Source: Bacteroidota bacterium
GTDB lineage: Bacteria; Bacteroidota; Bacteroidia; Chitinophagales; Chitinophagaceae
DNA length: 64,000 nucleotides
Reading direction: 5' to 3'
NCBI GenBank assembly: GCA_023437225.1
Contig: JAEZGS010000014.1
Span: 62,001-126,000 of the forward strand
In this document: piece after piece, positions 43,983 through 53,679 of the stretch
Layout: the number at the start of each line of letters is the position of its first letter
Numbering within the stretch: position 1 is the first letter of the stretch
Program-made: the position numbers and the translations under genes
Notes under the pieces: model-generated
Seen by the model: the letters and a program-made list of their open reading frames with translations, nothing else
The model's database searches: none
Told to the model about the DNA's origin: nothing

Positions 43983-45269
43983 ATGGTACATTCAATTATC
44001 GACTGGTCGCTGCGCAACCGCTTTATCGTATTGATGGTTGCTACGGCACTTTTTATCTGGGGCATCTTTAGCGTCCGGCAAAATCCTATTGACGCCATCC
44101 CCGACCTCTCCGAAAACCAGGTGATTGTCTTCACGGAGTGGATGGGCCGCGCACCGCAGCTCATCGAAGATCAGGTCACTTATCCGCTCGTCACCAACCT
44201 GCAGGGTCTGCCACGTATCAAATACGTTCGGGGCTCTTCCATGTTTGGAATGAGCTTTATCTACGTAATATTTGAAGACGATGTGGACATCTACTGGGCA
44301 CGCACCCGCGTGATGGAGCGCCTGAGCACCGTCAGCCAGTCGCTTCCAGAAGGTGTCGCCCCGCAGCTGGGTCCCGATGGAACCGGCGTTGGCCACATTT
44401 TGTGGTACACTTTGAAAGCTCCCAACATGGATCTTGGCGAGCAGCGGGCACTTCAGGACTGGTACGTGCGCTTCGCGTTACAGAACGTGCCGGGCGTAAG
44501 TGAGATCGCGTCCTTCGGTGGATTTCAAAAACAATACTCCATAACCCTGGATCCCAACAAACTGCTTTATTATAAGATCCCTGTGTCCACCGTTATCAAC
44601 GCTGTCCGCACCAACAACAATGAATCCGGGGGAAGAAAGTTTGAACTGAGCGATATCGGTTACATCATAAAAACCTCCGGCTACCTGCAATCTATTGACG
44701 AGATCCGGAACATACCGGTAAGCAACAACAACGGCATCGCCGTACGCATTGCAGATGTTGCAACGGTTCAGATGACCGGAGAAACGCGATTGGGAATCTT
44801 CGACCAGGACGGCGAAGGCGAGCGTGTGGGGGGCATCGTGGTGATGCGATATGGAGAGAACGCAGCAGCAGTTATTGACGATGTGAAAAAGAAAATGTTG
44901 GAAGTTTCCAAAGGACTTCCGGAGGGCGTAAGCTTCGAAATTGTGTACGATCGCGGAGCGCTCATCAAAGAATCGATCGACTCCATCAAACGCACGCTTA
45001 TTGAAGAAATGATCGTCGTTTCCATCATCGTCATCGTATTCCTATTTCACTGGCGTAGTGCATTGAGCATCGTTATTCAGATACCGATCACTATTGCTAT
45101 ATCATTCATCCTGCTGAACATTTTTGATATCTCATCCAATATCATGTCGCTTACAGGAATTGCGCTTGCGATAGGGGTGATAGTCGACAACGGAATCATC
45201 ATGAGTGAGAACGCCTACAAGCATCTTGCAGAAAGATATGCTTTGGAAACAAGTCGTAATGAATTCTGA
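43983..45269 (+). CDS. cusA: CusA-type heavy-metal RND pump, N-terminal half (split gene)
   Basis: The 428-residue N-terminal part of an HME-RND transporter exporting Cu(I)/Ag(I) across both membranes. It begins at TM1 (SLRNRFIVLMVATALFIWG), carries the first periplasmic pore domain, TM2-TM4, and the TM4 proton-relay Asp near residue 402 (VIVDNGIIMSENAYKHL). It then ends after YALETSRNEF with TGA. The single TM4 Asp suits the CusA rather than the CzcA branch. The continuation is in another frame at 45296. The break falls in the segment after TM4, leaving folded domains whole. Confidence 0.85.
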   Translation: MVHSIIDWSLRNRFIVLMVATALFIWGIFSVRQNPIDAIPDLSENQVIVFTEWMGRAPQLIEDQVTYPLVTNLQGLPRIKYVRGSSMFGMSFIYVIFEDDVDIYWARTRVMERLSTVSQSLPEGVAPQLGPDGTGVGHILWYTLKAPNMDLGEQRALQDWYVRFALQNVPGVSEIASFGGFQKQYSITLDPNKLLYYKIPVSTVINAVRTNNNESGGRKFELSDIGYIIKTSGYLQSIDEIRNIPVSNNNGIAVRIADVATVQMTGETRLGIFDQDGEGERVGGIVVMRYGENAAAVIDDVKKKMLEVSKGLPEGVSFEIVYDRGALIKESIDSIKRTLIEEMIVVSIIVIVFLFHWRSALSIVIQIPITIAISFILLNIFDISSNIMSLTGIALAIGVIVDNGIIMSENAYKHLAERYALETSRNEF

Positions 45270-45295
45270 TTGATCGCAACTTAAACATTACTCAA

Positions 45296-47218
45296 ATGAA
45301 AATATTTAAGAAAAAAACTTCCTGGATAAGCGAAGAAGAACGATTGAAGATCATTAGCGATTCGAGCAAACAGGTATCGCGCGGCGTTTTCTTCGCTACC
45401 GTGATCATCATCACTTCATTCCTTCCAGTATTTATGCTGACCGGCCAGGAAGGAAAGATGTTCCATCCCCTTGCATACACCAAGACCTTCATCATGATCG
45501 TCGATGCGATACTGGTGATCACTTTAGCACCCGTGCTCATCTCATTTTTCATGAAAGGGAAATTCAAACCGGATAATGCAAACCCGGTAAACCGCTTCCT
45601 GGAAAGATTATATACCCCCATCATCAAAGGTGTATTGAACTGGAGAAAGACAACACTTGCTATTAACATCATTGCGCTGTTGATAAGTATTCCAATGCTT
45701 CGCTCACTGGGAACGGAATTCATTCCTCCGCTTGATGAACAGAGCATCCTGTTTATGCCCGTTACATTACCGGACATCTCCAATGCCGAAGCTAAACGCA
45801 TTTTGCAGGTGCAGGACAAGATCATCAAAACGGTTCCTGAAGTAGATAAGGTTCTTGGCAAAGCCGGTCGCGCCAGCACTGCAACCGACAACTCTCCCAT
45901 CAGTATGATCGAAACCATCATCATGCTGAAACCCAAAGAAGAATGGAGAGAAGGCATTACAAAGAAAGACATCATCAATGAGCTTGATCACAAACTGCAG
46001 ATACCAGGTGTGGTGAATGGATGGACCCAGCCGATCATAAATAGAATCAACATGCTTGCGACTGGCATTCGTACGGATGTTGGCGTAAAGGTTTATGGAC
46101 AAAATCTTGATTCGATATCTACAGTATCGGATAGAGTGAAGAACGCACTCGAAGGCACACCCGGCGTGGCCGACTTATACGTTGAGCCAATCACGGGTGG
46201 CAAGTATCTTTCGATCGATGTCAAGAGAAATGAATTAGGTCGATACGGCCTTAATGTTGACGATGTGAATCAAACCGTGGAAACCGCATTGGGCGGTGCT
46301 TCTATTGGAAACACCATCGAGGGCAGGCAACGATTCTCCATTAACGTCCGACTTGCGCAGGAGTTTCGAAACAGTGTTGAACGCATACGCCGAATTCCTC
46401 TTCAATCGCCAGTTTTTGGCGAAGTGCCCTTATCATCTGTTGCCGATGTTCGCTTTGAGGACGGACCACCAATGATCAATTCTGAGAACGCATTGTTGCG
46501 CGGTGCCGTATTGTTCAACGTAAGAGACCGTGACCTCGGCAGTACTGTTGAAGAAGCGATTCGTAAGATCAATTCACAGGATGGCATTCTTCCCGAAGGT
46601 TATTTCCTTGAGTGGAGCGGGCAATATGAGAACCTGATTCGCGGAAAGCAAACGCTCATGTGGATCGCGCCCATTGTATTAGTGATCATATTTTTCTCTT
46701 TATACTTCGCATTCCATTCCATACGCGAAGCCTTCCTCAGTCTTATCACCGTTCCTTTTGCATTGATCGGTGGAGCTTATCTGATTTATGCGTGGGGCGC
46801 CAATTTATCTGTTGGAGTTGCGGTAGGATTTATTGCATTATTTGGCATCGCGGTGGAAACAGGAATCGTGATGGTAATTTATTTGAATGATGCGATGCAC
46901 CAGCTTGTGCGACTCAAAGGAAATTCATCGGCAACCATCACCAAAGAAGACCTTCGGGAATATGTAATCCATGGAGCTGCGAAAAGATTGCGCCCGAAGC
47001 TAATGACAGTATGCGTATCCCTGTTCGGACTGATCCCTGTGCTGTGGGCAACAGGCGTTGGTACAGATGTAATGAAACCGATCGTATTGCCTATGATCGG
47101 GGGCGTGATCACTTCGTCGACACACATTCTACTGGTGACTCCGCTAATATTTCTCATGACCAAAGAATATGAATTAAGAAAGTTTGGAAAACTGGAGGTA
47201 TATGATGTCAAACACTAA
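45296..47218 (+). CDS. cusA: CusA-type heavy-metal RND pump, C-terminal half (split gene)
   Basis: A 640-residue continuation of the pump starting at its own ATG, 26 bp after the first half's stop and in a different frame. ISEEERLKIISDSSKQVSRG and FFATVIIITSFLPVFMLTGQ correspond to TM5, followed by TM6, the second large periplasmic domain and TM7-12, ending at LEVYDVKH. Together the halves give 1068 residues, about normal for CusA, so little is lost. This may be a recent frameshift or a working two-piece pump. Its stop overlaps the TolC-like gene start. Confidence 0.85.
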   Translation: MKIFKKKTSWISEEERLKIISDSSKQVSRGVFFATVIIITSFLPVFMLTGQEGKMFHPLAYTKTFIMIVDAILVITLAPVLISFFMKGKFKPDNANPVNRFLERLYTPIIKGVLNWRKTTLAINIIALLISIPMLRSLGTEFIPPLDEQSILFMPVTLPDISNAEAKRILQVQDKIIKTVPEVDKVLGKAGRASTATDNSPISMIETIIMLKPKEEWREGITKKDIINELDHKLQIPGVVNGWTQPIINRINMLATGIRTDVGVKVYGQNLDSISTVSDRVKNALEGTPGVADLYVEPITGGKYLSIDVKRNELGRYGLNVDDVNQTVETALGGASIGNTIEGRQRFSINVRLAQEFRNSVERIRRIPLQSPVFGEVPLSSVADVRFEDGPPMINSENALLRGAVLFNVRDRDLGSTVEEAIRKINSQDGILPEGYFLEWSGQYENLIRGKQTLMWIAPIVLVIIFFSLYFAFHSIREAFLSLITVPFALIGGAYLIYAWGANLSVGVAVGFIALFGIAVETGIVMVIYLNDAMHQLVRLKGNSSATITKEDLREYVIHGAAKRLRPKLMTVCVSLFGLIPVLWATGVGTDVMKPIVLPMIGGVITSSTHILLVTPLIFLMTKEYELRKFGKLEVYDVKH

Positions 47219-48464
47219 AGCGATTTATACATTAGTTCTCATCGCGCTCCTAAAAGGCCTGCCTACACAGGCACAATCAACAACGGAAGTGCTTTCACTT
47301 GATTCCGTGCTTTCACGCGTTGATCAGAACAACATACTACTGCAGACTTACTCATTAAAAGCTGAGGCGTACAAATACAATGCAAAGGCAGCGCTTGCAT
47401 GGATGCCGCCGATGGTGGGAGTAGGAACTTTCATGACACCTTACCCGTTTCAGGATGTATTGGACGATCGTGACAAAGGTTCACTGATGCTTCGCCTAGA
47501 ACAGGAGATTCCCTCGCCGGCAAAATTACAGGCACGGCGCCGCTTCATTGAATCACAATCCAACGTTGAAAACGCTAATCGTGTAGTCACCTTCAATGAT
47601 TTAAAAGCTCAATCGAAACGACTGTACTATAGCTGGCTCGTTGCATCGCAACGCATAAGTGTATTGGAATTGAATGAGCGTATCATGCAAACGATGAAGA
47701 AAGTTGAAGAAGTGCGTTATCCTTATAACCAATCGCAACTTGGCAACGTGTATAAGATAGATGCCCGTATCGAAGAGAACCGAAATATGATCAGAATGCA
47801 GGAAGGTGAGATTGCGCGGGCAAGAGCATATTTAAACAGTCTTATGAATCAGGAGGGGTCTATGAACTTCAGCATCGACACCAACAGCGCACCTGCATTT
47901 CAACCACAACTTCACGATACATCGAGTCTTTCCAACGTACGTGGCGATGTTGCACGCATGAATGAAAGTATTCGTTCGATGCAACTGGATATTGAATCGA
48001 TGAAGCTTTCGCGGCGACCGGATTTCAAGATCAGCTTCGACCACATGAATGCATTTGACAAGATGATGCCAAAATCATTTTCGGTAATGGGAATGGTATC
48101 GATACCGATTGCACCATGGGCTTCGAAAATGTATAAGAACGAAGTAAAGGCGATGCAATACAACGTGCAGGCAATGGAACGCGAACGTTCAGCAATGTTG
48201 CAGGAAACGCAGGGAATGCTTTACGGAATGCAATATGAGATTCAATCGATGCAAAAGCGCATTGAAGCGTTGGAGAAAAAGATCATCCCTTCCATGCAGA
48301 AAGCACTGGAAGCAAACTTCATCAGCTACCAGGAAAACAAGCTGCAGGCTCCTGTTGTCATTGATTCATGGGAAGCGTTGAATATGCTTCAGATGAATCT
48401 GCTCGATGAAAAACTCAAACTATATCAAATGATCGTCGATTATGAGAAAGAGATCTATAAATAA
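47202..48464 (+). CDS. TolC-family outer-membrane efflux protein
   Basis: About 420 residues from ATG 47202, which overlaps the cusA stop. A signal peptide (about 1-25, cut near TQAQ) is followed by long amphipathic helices with two repeats typical of outer-membrane efflux proteins, Gln- and Met-rich in the second half. It should form the outer channel of the metal pump (CusC role). The high Met content (for example MSQ- and MQ-rich helices near 260-370) fits a Cu/Ag system. The adaptor gene follows by 1 bp. Confidence 0.85.
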   Translation: MMSNTKAIYTLVLIALLKGLPTQAQSTTEVLSLDSVLSRVDQNNILLQTYSLKAEAYKYNAKAALAWMPPMVGVGTFMTPYPFQDVLDDRDKGSLMLRLEQEIPSPAKLQARRRFIESQSNVENANRVVTFNDLKAQSKRLYYSWLVASQRISVLELNERIMQTMKKVEEVRYPYNQSQLGNVYKIDARIEENRNMIRMQEGEIARARAYLNSLMNQEGSMNFSIDTNSAPAFQPQLHDTSSLSNVRGDVARMNESIRSMQLDIESMKLSRRPDFKISFDHMNAFDKMMPKSFSVMGMVSIPIAPWASKMYKNEVKAMQYNVQAMERERSAMLQETQGMLYGMQYEIQSMQKRIEALEKKIIPSMQKALEANFISYQENKLQAPVVIDSWEALNMLQMNLLDEKLKLYQMIVDYEKEIYK

Positions 48465-48465
48465 T

Positions 48466-49680
48466 ATGCGATCATTTACGATCATCGCAATCATCATTGC
48501 TGCTTTCCTTAGCGCTTGTGCTCCGGAAAAAAAGAAAGAGCCTGCGCATGTGCCCGGACATGAAACGACGATAGATTCATCACTTGCATCTATATTGGGC
48601 CGTACGGATCAGCGTATTGTGGCTAATGCCGAAACTATACGTGCTGAGTCGGGCACAAGAATATTTTCTCTACCCGTGCAGGGCATAGTAGCTTATGATA
48701 GTCGCGCGCAGAAAGGCATTGCGAGTCGCGTTGCTGGTCGCATTGAAAAGTTGCACATCAAATACAATTATCAGCGTGTTTCTAAAGGACAATTGATCCT
48801 TGAAATATACTCGCCGGATCTTGCTGCTGCGCAACGGGAGTTGTTGTTTGTTAAGAACAACGATGCAGATGGTGAACTGCTGCAAAGAGCGAGGCAGAAA
48901 CTCTTATTGCTCGGCATGTCCGAAGCCCAGATTCAAAATCTGATGAAGACGCAACGTGTGCTATACAGTGTTCCCGTTTACAGCAATGCATCGGGATATA
49001 TACTGGAACGCGATGCAACAGGATTCTCCGCGCCTGTACCAGCAGGCACCGGAGTCAATAACAGCGCAGATGATGGCATGGGGATGGGTAATGCTTCGAC
49101 CCCCATTACCTCATCATCCACATCAGCAAATTCAGCAAACAGTCCCGTGCTGCTTCGGGAAGGTCAATATGTAACTGCAGGGCAAACCTTATTCACGATA
49201 TATGACGACAGCAGGCTTGTTGCCGAATTTTCTTTCGATTCGAAAGTCGCCAGGGAAATAAAGGAAGGTCAGAAACTATTGTATCGCGTTCAATCAAATA
49301 CCGATGAATTTTACAGTGGATCCATCGGCCTGATTCAACCCGTATTTCGCGAAGGAAACAATTTTACCATCGCACATGTTTATATAACCAACGGAGGGCT
49401 TCAACCCGGTCAATTGCTGACCGCTAATATTCCAGTGAGTTACAACGGAAACTGGCTTCCTACCTCGGCGGTGGTTGAATTGGGTAACCGATCGGTGGTG
49501 TTTCGAAAAGAGGGTAAGGTTTTTATCCCAACAGAGGTCAGCACCATTGCAAGATTGGATGGACGCGTATTGATTGACAAGGATATCAGTGATTGGCACG
49601 TTGCAGAAAATGCAGCGTTTCTTGTAGACAGTGAAAGTTTCATTCAAATCGACGACAGTCGCAAAACATCATCACAATGA
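48466..49680 (+). CDS. RND periplasmic adaptor, CusB-like (first)
   Basis: A 404-residue lipoprotein adaptor (signal AAFLSACAP). It has the barrel-sandwich half-motifs GIASRVAGRIEKLHIKYNYQ and GQYVTAGQTLFTIYDDSRL, separated by a helical hairpin, and a C-terminal beta-barrel region. A Gly/Ser/Asn/Thr-rich insert lies near residues 195-220 and has low complexity. Such adaptors bridge the inner-membrane pump and outer channel. The next gene is a second adaptor overlapping its stop by 4 bp. Confidence 0.85.
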   Translation: MRSFTIIAIIIAAFLSACAPEKKKEPAHVPGHETTIDSSLASILGRTDQRIVANAETIRAESGTRIFSLPVQGIVAYDSRAQKGIASRVAGRIEKLHIKYNYQRVSKGQLILEIYSPDLAAAQRELLFVKNNDADGELLQRARQKLLLLGMSEAQIQNLMKTQRVLYSVPVYSNASGYILERDATGFSAPVPAGTGVNNSADDGMGMGNASTPITSSSTSANSANSPVLLREGQYVTAGQTLFTIYDDSRLVAEFSFDSKVAREIKEGQKLLYRVQSNTDEFYSGSIGLIQPVFREGNNFTIAHVYITNGGLQPGQLLTANIPVSYNGNWLPTSAVVELGNRSVVFRKEGKVFIPTEVSTIARLDGRVLIDKDISDWHVAENAAFLVDSESFIQIDDSRKTSSQ

Positions 49681-50891
49681 ACATCAACAAACATATAAAC
49701 AGCATTGTATCAGTTGCACGCACGATATGCATTGCAATTGTTTTTGCAGGTGCCGCGCTTATGATGAATGGATGTAAGGATGAAGCGCACGATCATGCAT
49801 CTGCTGAACCAAACGCAGTAACGTATACCTGTCCGATGCATCCACAGGTTGTACAAGAAAAACAAGGCACTTGCCCGATATGTGGAATGGACCTGGTGTT
49901 GTTTGACAAATCGTCTGCCGCTGGCGGATTGACATTAGGAGCATCGCAACAGGCATTGGCGAACATCAAAACGATGGCTGCAGGAAGTGGCGACTTCAAT
50001 AATTTCACAAGGCTGAATGCACGATTGGTCACAGATCCTCAGCAAACAAACTTTGTATCGAGTCGCGTTGCAGGAAGGATTGAAAAATTATATGTAAAAG
50101 AAACCGGGGTGCAGGTGAATAAAGGGCAGGCATTGTACCAGATATACTCAGAACAATTGTCAACGCTGCAACAGGAATACCTTGTCATGCATGCGCAGGC
50201 ACAAAGTTTTCCCGGCGATGAGCGATTTGCGCAAATGGAAAAGGCGGCAAAACAGAAGTTGCTGCTTTACGGACAATCCGAATCGCAGATCAAAAGCCTG
50301 GTAAACCAACAAAAGGTATCACCTTATGTGACCTGGTTCGCAACCAATAGTGGTATCGTGGCGGAACTTTTGGTGACCGAAGGACAGTATGTGGCTGAAG
50401 GAGGTTCGATCATGCGACTCGAATCATACGACAAGCTGTGGGTAGAAGCCGATCTTTATCCCGCTGAAGCGGACCGTGTAAAAAAAGGCCAGCAACTCAC
50501 CGTAATTGTTACGGGATCCGAAGACAAACCACAAACTATGCAGGTGGAATTCATCAACCCTGCCATCGGATCGGGAACACAGATGTTGCAGGTCCGGGGC
50601 ACCATACCCAACCCCGGTAACGTTTGGCAGGCGGGTATGCAGGCGATGGTATTATTACCTTCGACTGTAAAACAGGCTGAATTATTGTTGCCCATCGATG
50701 CGGTCATTCGCAGCGGCGATGGAGCACAGGTGTGGGTGCAAACTGCATCGGGTAAATATGAACCCCGGGAAGTTACACTTGGAGAGGAGAGCTTTGATAA
50801 GGTGGAGATCAAAAGCGGAATTAGGGCAGGTGAACAGGTTGTTATAAGCGGAGCATATTTGCTGTACAGTGAATACCTGCTTAAGAAGTAG
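49677..50891 (+). CDS. cusB: RND periplasmic adaptor with metal-binding N-terminal domain (second CusB)
   Basis: A 404-residue lipoprotein (signal ending MMNGCKDE). After a His-rich stretch it carries a heavy-metal-binding domain (YTCPMHPQVVQEKQGTCPIC, then GMDLV, near residues 48-72). The adaptor body follows with SSRVAGRIEKLYVKE and EGQYVAEGGSIMRLESYDKL. The CPMHP...CPICGM domain is common in copper and silver adaptors and metal ATPases and probably receives the ion. It overlaps the first adaptor's stop, so both are coexpressed. Confidence 0.9.
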   Translation: MNINKHINSIVSVARTICIAIVFAGAALMMNGCKDEAHDHASAEPNAVTYTCPMHPQVVQEKQGTCPICGMDLVLFDKSSAAGGLTLGASQQALANIKTMAAGSGDFNNFTRLNARLVTDPQQTNFVSSRVAGRIEKLYVKETGVQVNKGQALYQIYSEQLSTLQQEYLVMHAQAQSFPGDERFAQMEKAAKQKLLLYGQSESQIKSLVNQQKVSPYVTWFATNSGIVAELLVTEGQYVAEGGSIMRLESYDKLWVEADLYPAEADRVKKGQQLTVIVTGSEDKPQTMQVEFINPAIGSGTQMLQVRGTIPNPGNVWQAGMQAMVLLPSTVKQAELLLPIDAVIRSGDGAQVWVQTASGKYEPREVTLGEESFDKVEIKSGIRAGEQVVISGAYLLYSEYLLKK

Positions 50892-50892
50892 C

Positions 50893-50925
50893 AAAATGCT
50901 AAATGCTATATGCGAAATGCAAAAA
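50893..50925. repeat. Short AATGCTA-type array
   Basis: Three or four degenerate AAATGCT/AATGCGA units follow the second adaptor's stop, in a 58-bp gap. This is the shortest and weakest member of the repeat set. Confidence 0.45.
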
Positions 50926-50949
50926 AATTAATAAACAAAACCATACACA

Positions 50950-51495
50950 ATGAGACGTATCAGTCAGACCTTATTACTTACAACAGCTATTACAATTTTC
51001 GCAGCATGCAATGACAATGCAAAGCATGCAGGCGAACACGAAGCAACGGTATCAACCGGGAAAGATGCCGCAGCACAGGAAGCAGCGCCGGTAAAATTAA
51101 AAGACGATAAATTGAATGCCGTTTATCAACATTATGTTCATCTGACCACAGCGCTCACTAATGGTGATGCTGCTGAAGCAAAGCTCGCCGCAAGTGCTAT
51201 TGAAGTTGGCGCAAAAGAAGTAAATGGTGGCAGCAGAATTGCTTCATCGGCTTCAGAAATAGTATCCGCGAAGGACATCGATGCTCAGCGTACGATCTAC
51301 TCAACTTTAAGCAATGAGATGATCACGCTGGTTAAACAATCAGGTCTTGCATCGGGTGAAGTTTATATCGATCATTGTCCAATGGCCATGAACGATAAAG
51401 GTGCAGACTGGATCAGCAATACGAAAGAAATCAGAAATCCTTATTTTGGCGACAAGATGATGAATTGCGGAGAGATCAAAGAAACAGTAAAATAA
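50950..51495 (+). CDS. DUF3347 lipoprotein of the copper island
   Basis: A 181-residue lipoprotein (signal TIFAACND). A short His/Glu-rich linker leads to a DUF3347 domain: YQHYVHLTTALTNGDAAEAK near 57-76 and VYIDHCPMAMNDKGADWISN near 137-156. The C-terminal FGDKMMNCGEIK is typical and supplies Cys, His and Met ligands. DUF3347 domains often sit next to or within CusB adaptors and probably bind copper or silver in the periplasm. Role inferred from family context. Confidence 0.85.
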   Translation: MRRISQTLLLTTAITIFAACNDNAKHAGEHEATVSTGKDAAAQEAAPVKLKDDKLNAVYQHYVHLTTALTNGDAAEAKLAASAIEVGAKEVNGGSRIASSASEIVSAKDIDAQRTIYSTLSNEMITLVKQSGLASGEVYIDHCPMAMNDKGADWISNTKEIRNPYFGDKMMNCGEIKETVK

Positions 51496-51503
51496 ATTTG
51501 AAA

Positions 51504-51956
51504 ATGAGAAGGCTGATAATGTGTTCGATGTTAATACTGGCAATGTTCTCTTTTGTAGAGACCATGGCCCAAACGCGCATAACACCTGAAGTTGCGGCAA
51601 CTCTTCCTCAATTCAAGGTGCTCAATCCCAATGATGAAATAGTAATATTTCGATACGGTCGCCGCCCCGTTTCAGGTAAGGAAGTGGCCGCCTATAAACC
51701 CAGATATTATTTCGCTACAAGCAGGAGCCGCTACATACAGCCTTTGACAAGATCTAATTTGAAAAATGCATTTCCCGGAAATACCGACTTCCACGAGGAA
51801 CTTGACAATCATTTCAAGAACGATCGTGAGCTTGTAGAATATGAACATCATCACGATATGTTCAAAGTAAACCGACTATGGGCAGAAACACATACTGGCG
51901 GGGCGATTCGACGCCCGGCCGGTATCAGCCCCAGTCCCCCGCCTGCAGAAGGCTGA
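51504..51956 (+). CDS. Secreted protein of unknown function at the end of the copper island
   Basis: About 150 residues from ATG 51504 (a GTG- or TTG-type start at 51465 would overlap the DUF3347 gene). The signal peptide is cut near TMAQ. I do not recognise a family. The mature protein has RPVSGKEVAAYKPRYYFATS, a charged middle, and an EYEHHHDMFKVNRLW stretch whose three His plus Met could bind metal, ending with a Pro-rich PAGISPSPPPAEG. It lies 8 bp after the DUF3347 gene and is probably in that operon. Confidence 0.55.
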   Translation: MRRLIMCSMLILAMFSFVETMAQTRITPEVAATLPQFKVLNPNDEIVIFRYGRRPVSGKEVAAYKPRYYFATSRSRYIQPLTRSNLKNAFPGNTDFHEELDNHFKNDRELVEYEHHHDMFKVNRLWAETHTGGAIRRPAGISPSPPPAEG

Positions 51957-52084
51957 GATACTTATAAGAAATTCCCTATACTCTTCTTAGTGTTTGCCAT
52001 GCATTTAATCAAATACCGCCAGATTAAATTGCAACAGAGCTAAATCATCGTAACATTTATAATGGCAAACCAGGGTGCCCTATT

Positions 52085-53629
52085 ATGATGTTTAGCTTCA
52101 ACAACGGCAAGTCGTCAGCTCGCTTATTTATCACCGCCGCATATGTATGCAGGTGGGTGGTCGTAGGCATCGGTGTTGCCGGTGTTATCGGGGTTCTGTT
52201 CAACTGCATCTTCCTTCGTGCCTTTTTTCCTAACACCATCCCTTTATCTTTTACCGGTTCGATCTGTTTCATCATTTCAGGCTTGGCCCTCGGCCTGAAA
52301 CAGAACAGTGCACTCAACAAACTGACACTCTTTGTTTCCGGCCTATTTCTCTGCGTGGTTGGAGGACTAACCCTGGCAGAATACGGTTTCAGTCTACACA
52401 TTTTTCTTGATGAGATTTTCGTCAAAGCGGCGCCAAAACATTTTGTTCCTGGCCGGATGTCTATTTCAGGCTCATTTAATTTCCTGGTAGCTGGACTTAT
52501 GTTTTTAGCCAAATGGAGTGGCCGTAAGATCTTTACAGAGATCCCCGCCATAGTGATCCTGGTTGTCGCTTCAATTGTTGCCACTGCCAATCTTCTTTAT
52601 TCATCGGAACCGGCTGCTCACCCACAGGTATTCACCCAACCGATAAATGGCACCATCGCTTTCATTGCATTTGCCACCGCATCGATCTACCAACGACCCT
52701 GTTGCGGCTTTATCTCAACATTTGCAAGCAAGGCACACACTGCCAAGTCGGGCTTTATCCTGCTCAACCTTATTCTACTCATCGTTGCATCTCTTACGTT
52801 CTTTGAGTATTACGGTGTGCGCAGGGGTTGGTTCAGCTTCTATGATTCGCTACCGGTTCTCATGGTAGTTTATTTTCTCGTATTCGCGTTTATTATCGAA
52901 CGATTTACCCGCCTATCCAATAAGTACGAGAAGCAGAAAGAAATGCTTTTTGAGGAAGTGCAAACCAAAAACGAAGAAGCAAAAACAAACCTCAGGGAAC
53001 TTGCGAACTACCTTCAAAATTCCCGCGAAGAAGAAAGCATGCATCTGGCCCGCGAGATCCACGACCAGCTTGGCCAGGAGCTTACCATCATGAAATTTCA
53101 TGTGAACATGCTTAAGGACGAAATGAAGGGTCGCCCTGTTCCTTCCCTTGACATGATCGCCCGGTATCTGGATGGTAGCCTCGATCTTGTGAAAAAGATC
53201 TCCACGGAACTACGCCCCCAATTGCTCGATGATATCGGGCTCCTGGAGGCCATTCAATGGTATGCAAATGAAGTGCAGCGCACACACGACATTGATATTG
53301 TAACGGATCTCGAGGTGGAGGAATTGCCAGAACTGATCTCGAAATCCACAGCCATCTTCAGGATATTCCAGGAAATGCTCAGCAATGCCGCTCGACATGC
53401 AAATGCGAATCAGATCTATGTGCACATAAGTCGGCAAAACGATCCGGATAGCCTCCGCATTTCAATAACTGACGATGGAATTGGATTCGACCCAACACAG
53501 ATAAAAACGCACCGCAAATTTGGCCTTGCCGGCATGCAGGAGCGCGTCTATGCTCTCAAAGGCACCTGCCAGATCATGAGTAATCCCGGTGAGGGAACCT
53601 GCATAATAGTGGAAATCCCAATCATATAG
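52085..53629 (+). CDS. Sensor histidine kinase, NarX/DegS (HisKA_3) type
   Basis: A 514-residue membrane kinase with about eight hydrophobic segments over residues 12-285. A coiled linker (290-330) leads to a HisKA_3 dimerisation helix REIHDQLGQELTIMKFHVNM with the phosphorylated His. The ATPase domain includes FQEMLSNAARHANAN (N box) and DDGIGFDP and GLAGMQERV (G boxes). NarL-type regulators are usual partners; none is adjacent, so the pair is incomplete here. The input signal is unknown. Its position beside the copper island does not prove a link. Confidence 0.9.
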   Translation: MMFSFNNGKSSARLFITAAYVCRWVVVGIGVAGVIGVLFNCIFLRAFFPNTIPLSFTGSICFIISGLALGLKQNSALNKLTLFVSGLFLCVVGGLTLAEYGFSLHIFLDEIFVKAAPKHFVPGRMSISGSFNFLVAGLMFLAKWSGRKIFTEIPAIVILVVASIVATANLLYSSEPAAHPQVFTQPINGTIAFIAFATASIYQRPCCGFISTFASKAHTAKSGFILLNLILLIVASLTFFEYYGVRRGWFSFYDSLPVLMVVYFLVFAFIIERFTRLSNKYEKQKEMLFEEVQTKNEEAKTNLRELANYLQNSREEESMHLAREIHDQLGQELTIMKFHVNMLKDEMKGRPVPSLDMIARYLDGSLDLVKKISTELRPQLLDDIGLLEAIQWYANEVQRTHDIDIVTDLEVEELPELISKSTAIFRIFQEMLSNAARHANANQIYVHISRQNDPDSLRISITDDGIGFDPTQIKTHRKFGLAGMQERVYALKGTCQIMSNPGEGTCIIVEIPII

Positions 53630-53679
53630 ATCCGCTGAAACAAGGGCATAAGGTTTGATTATAGTATCAAAAAGAACCT

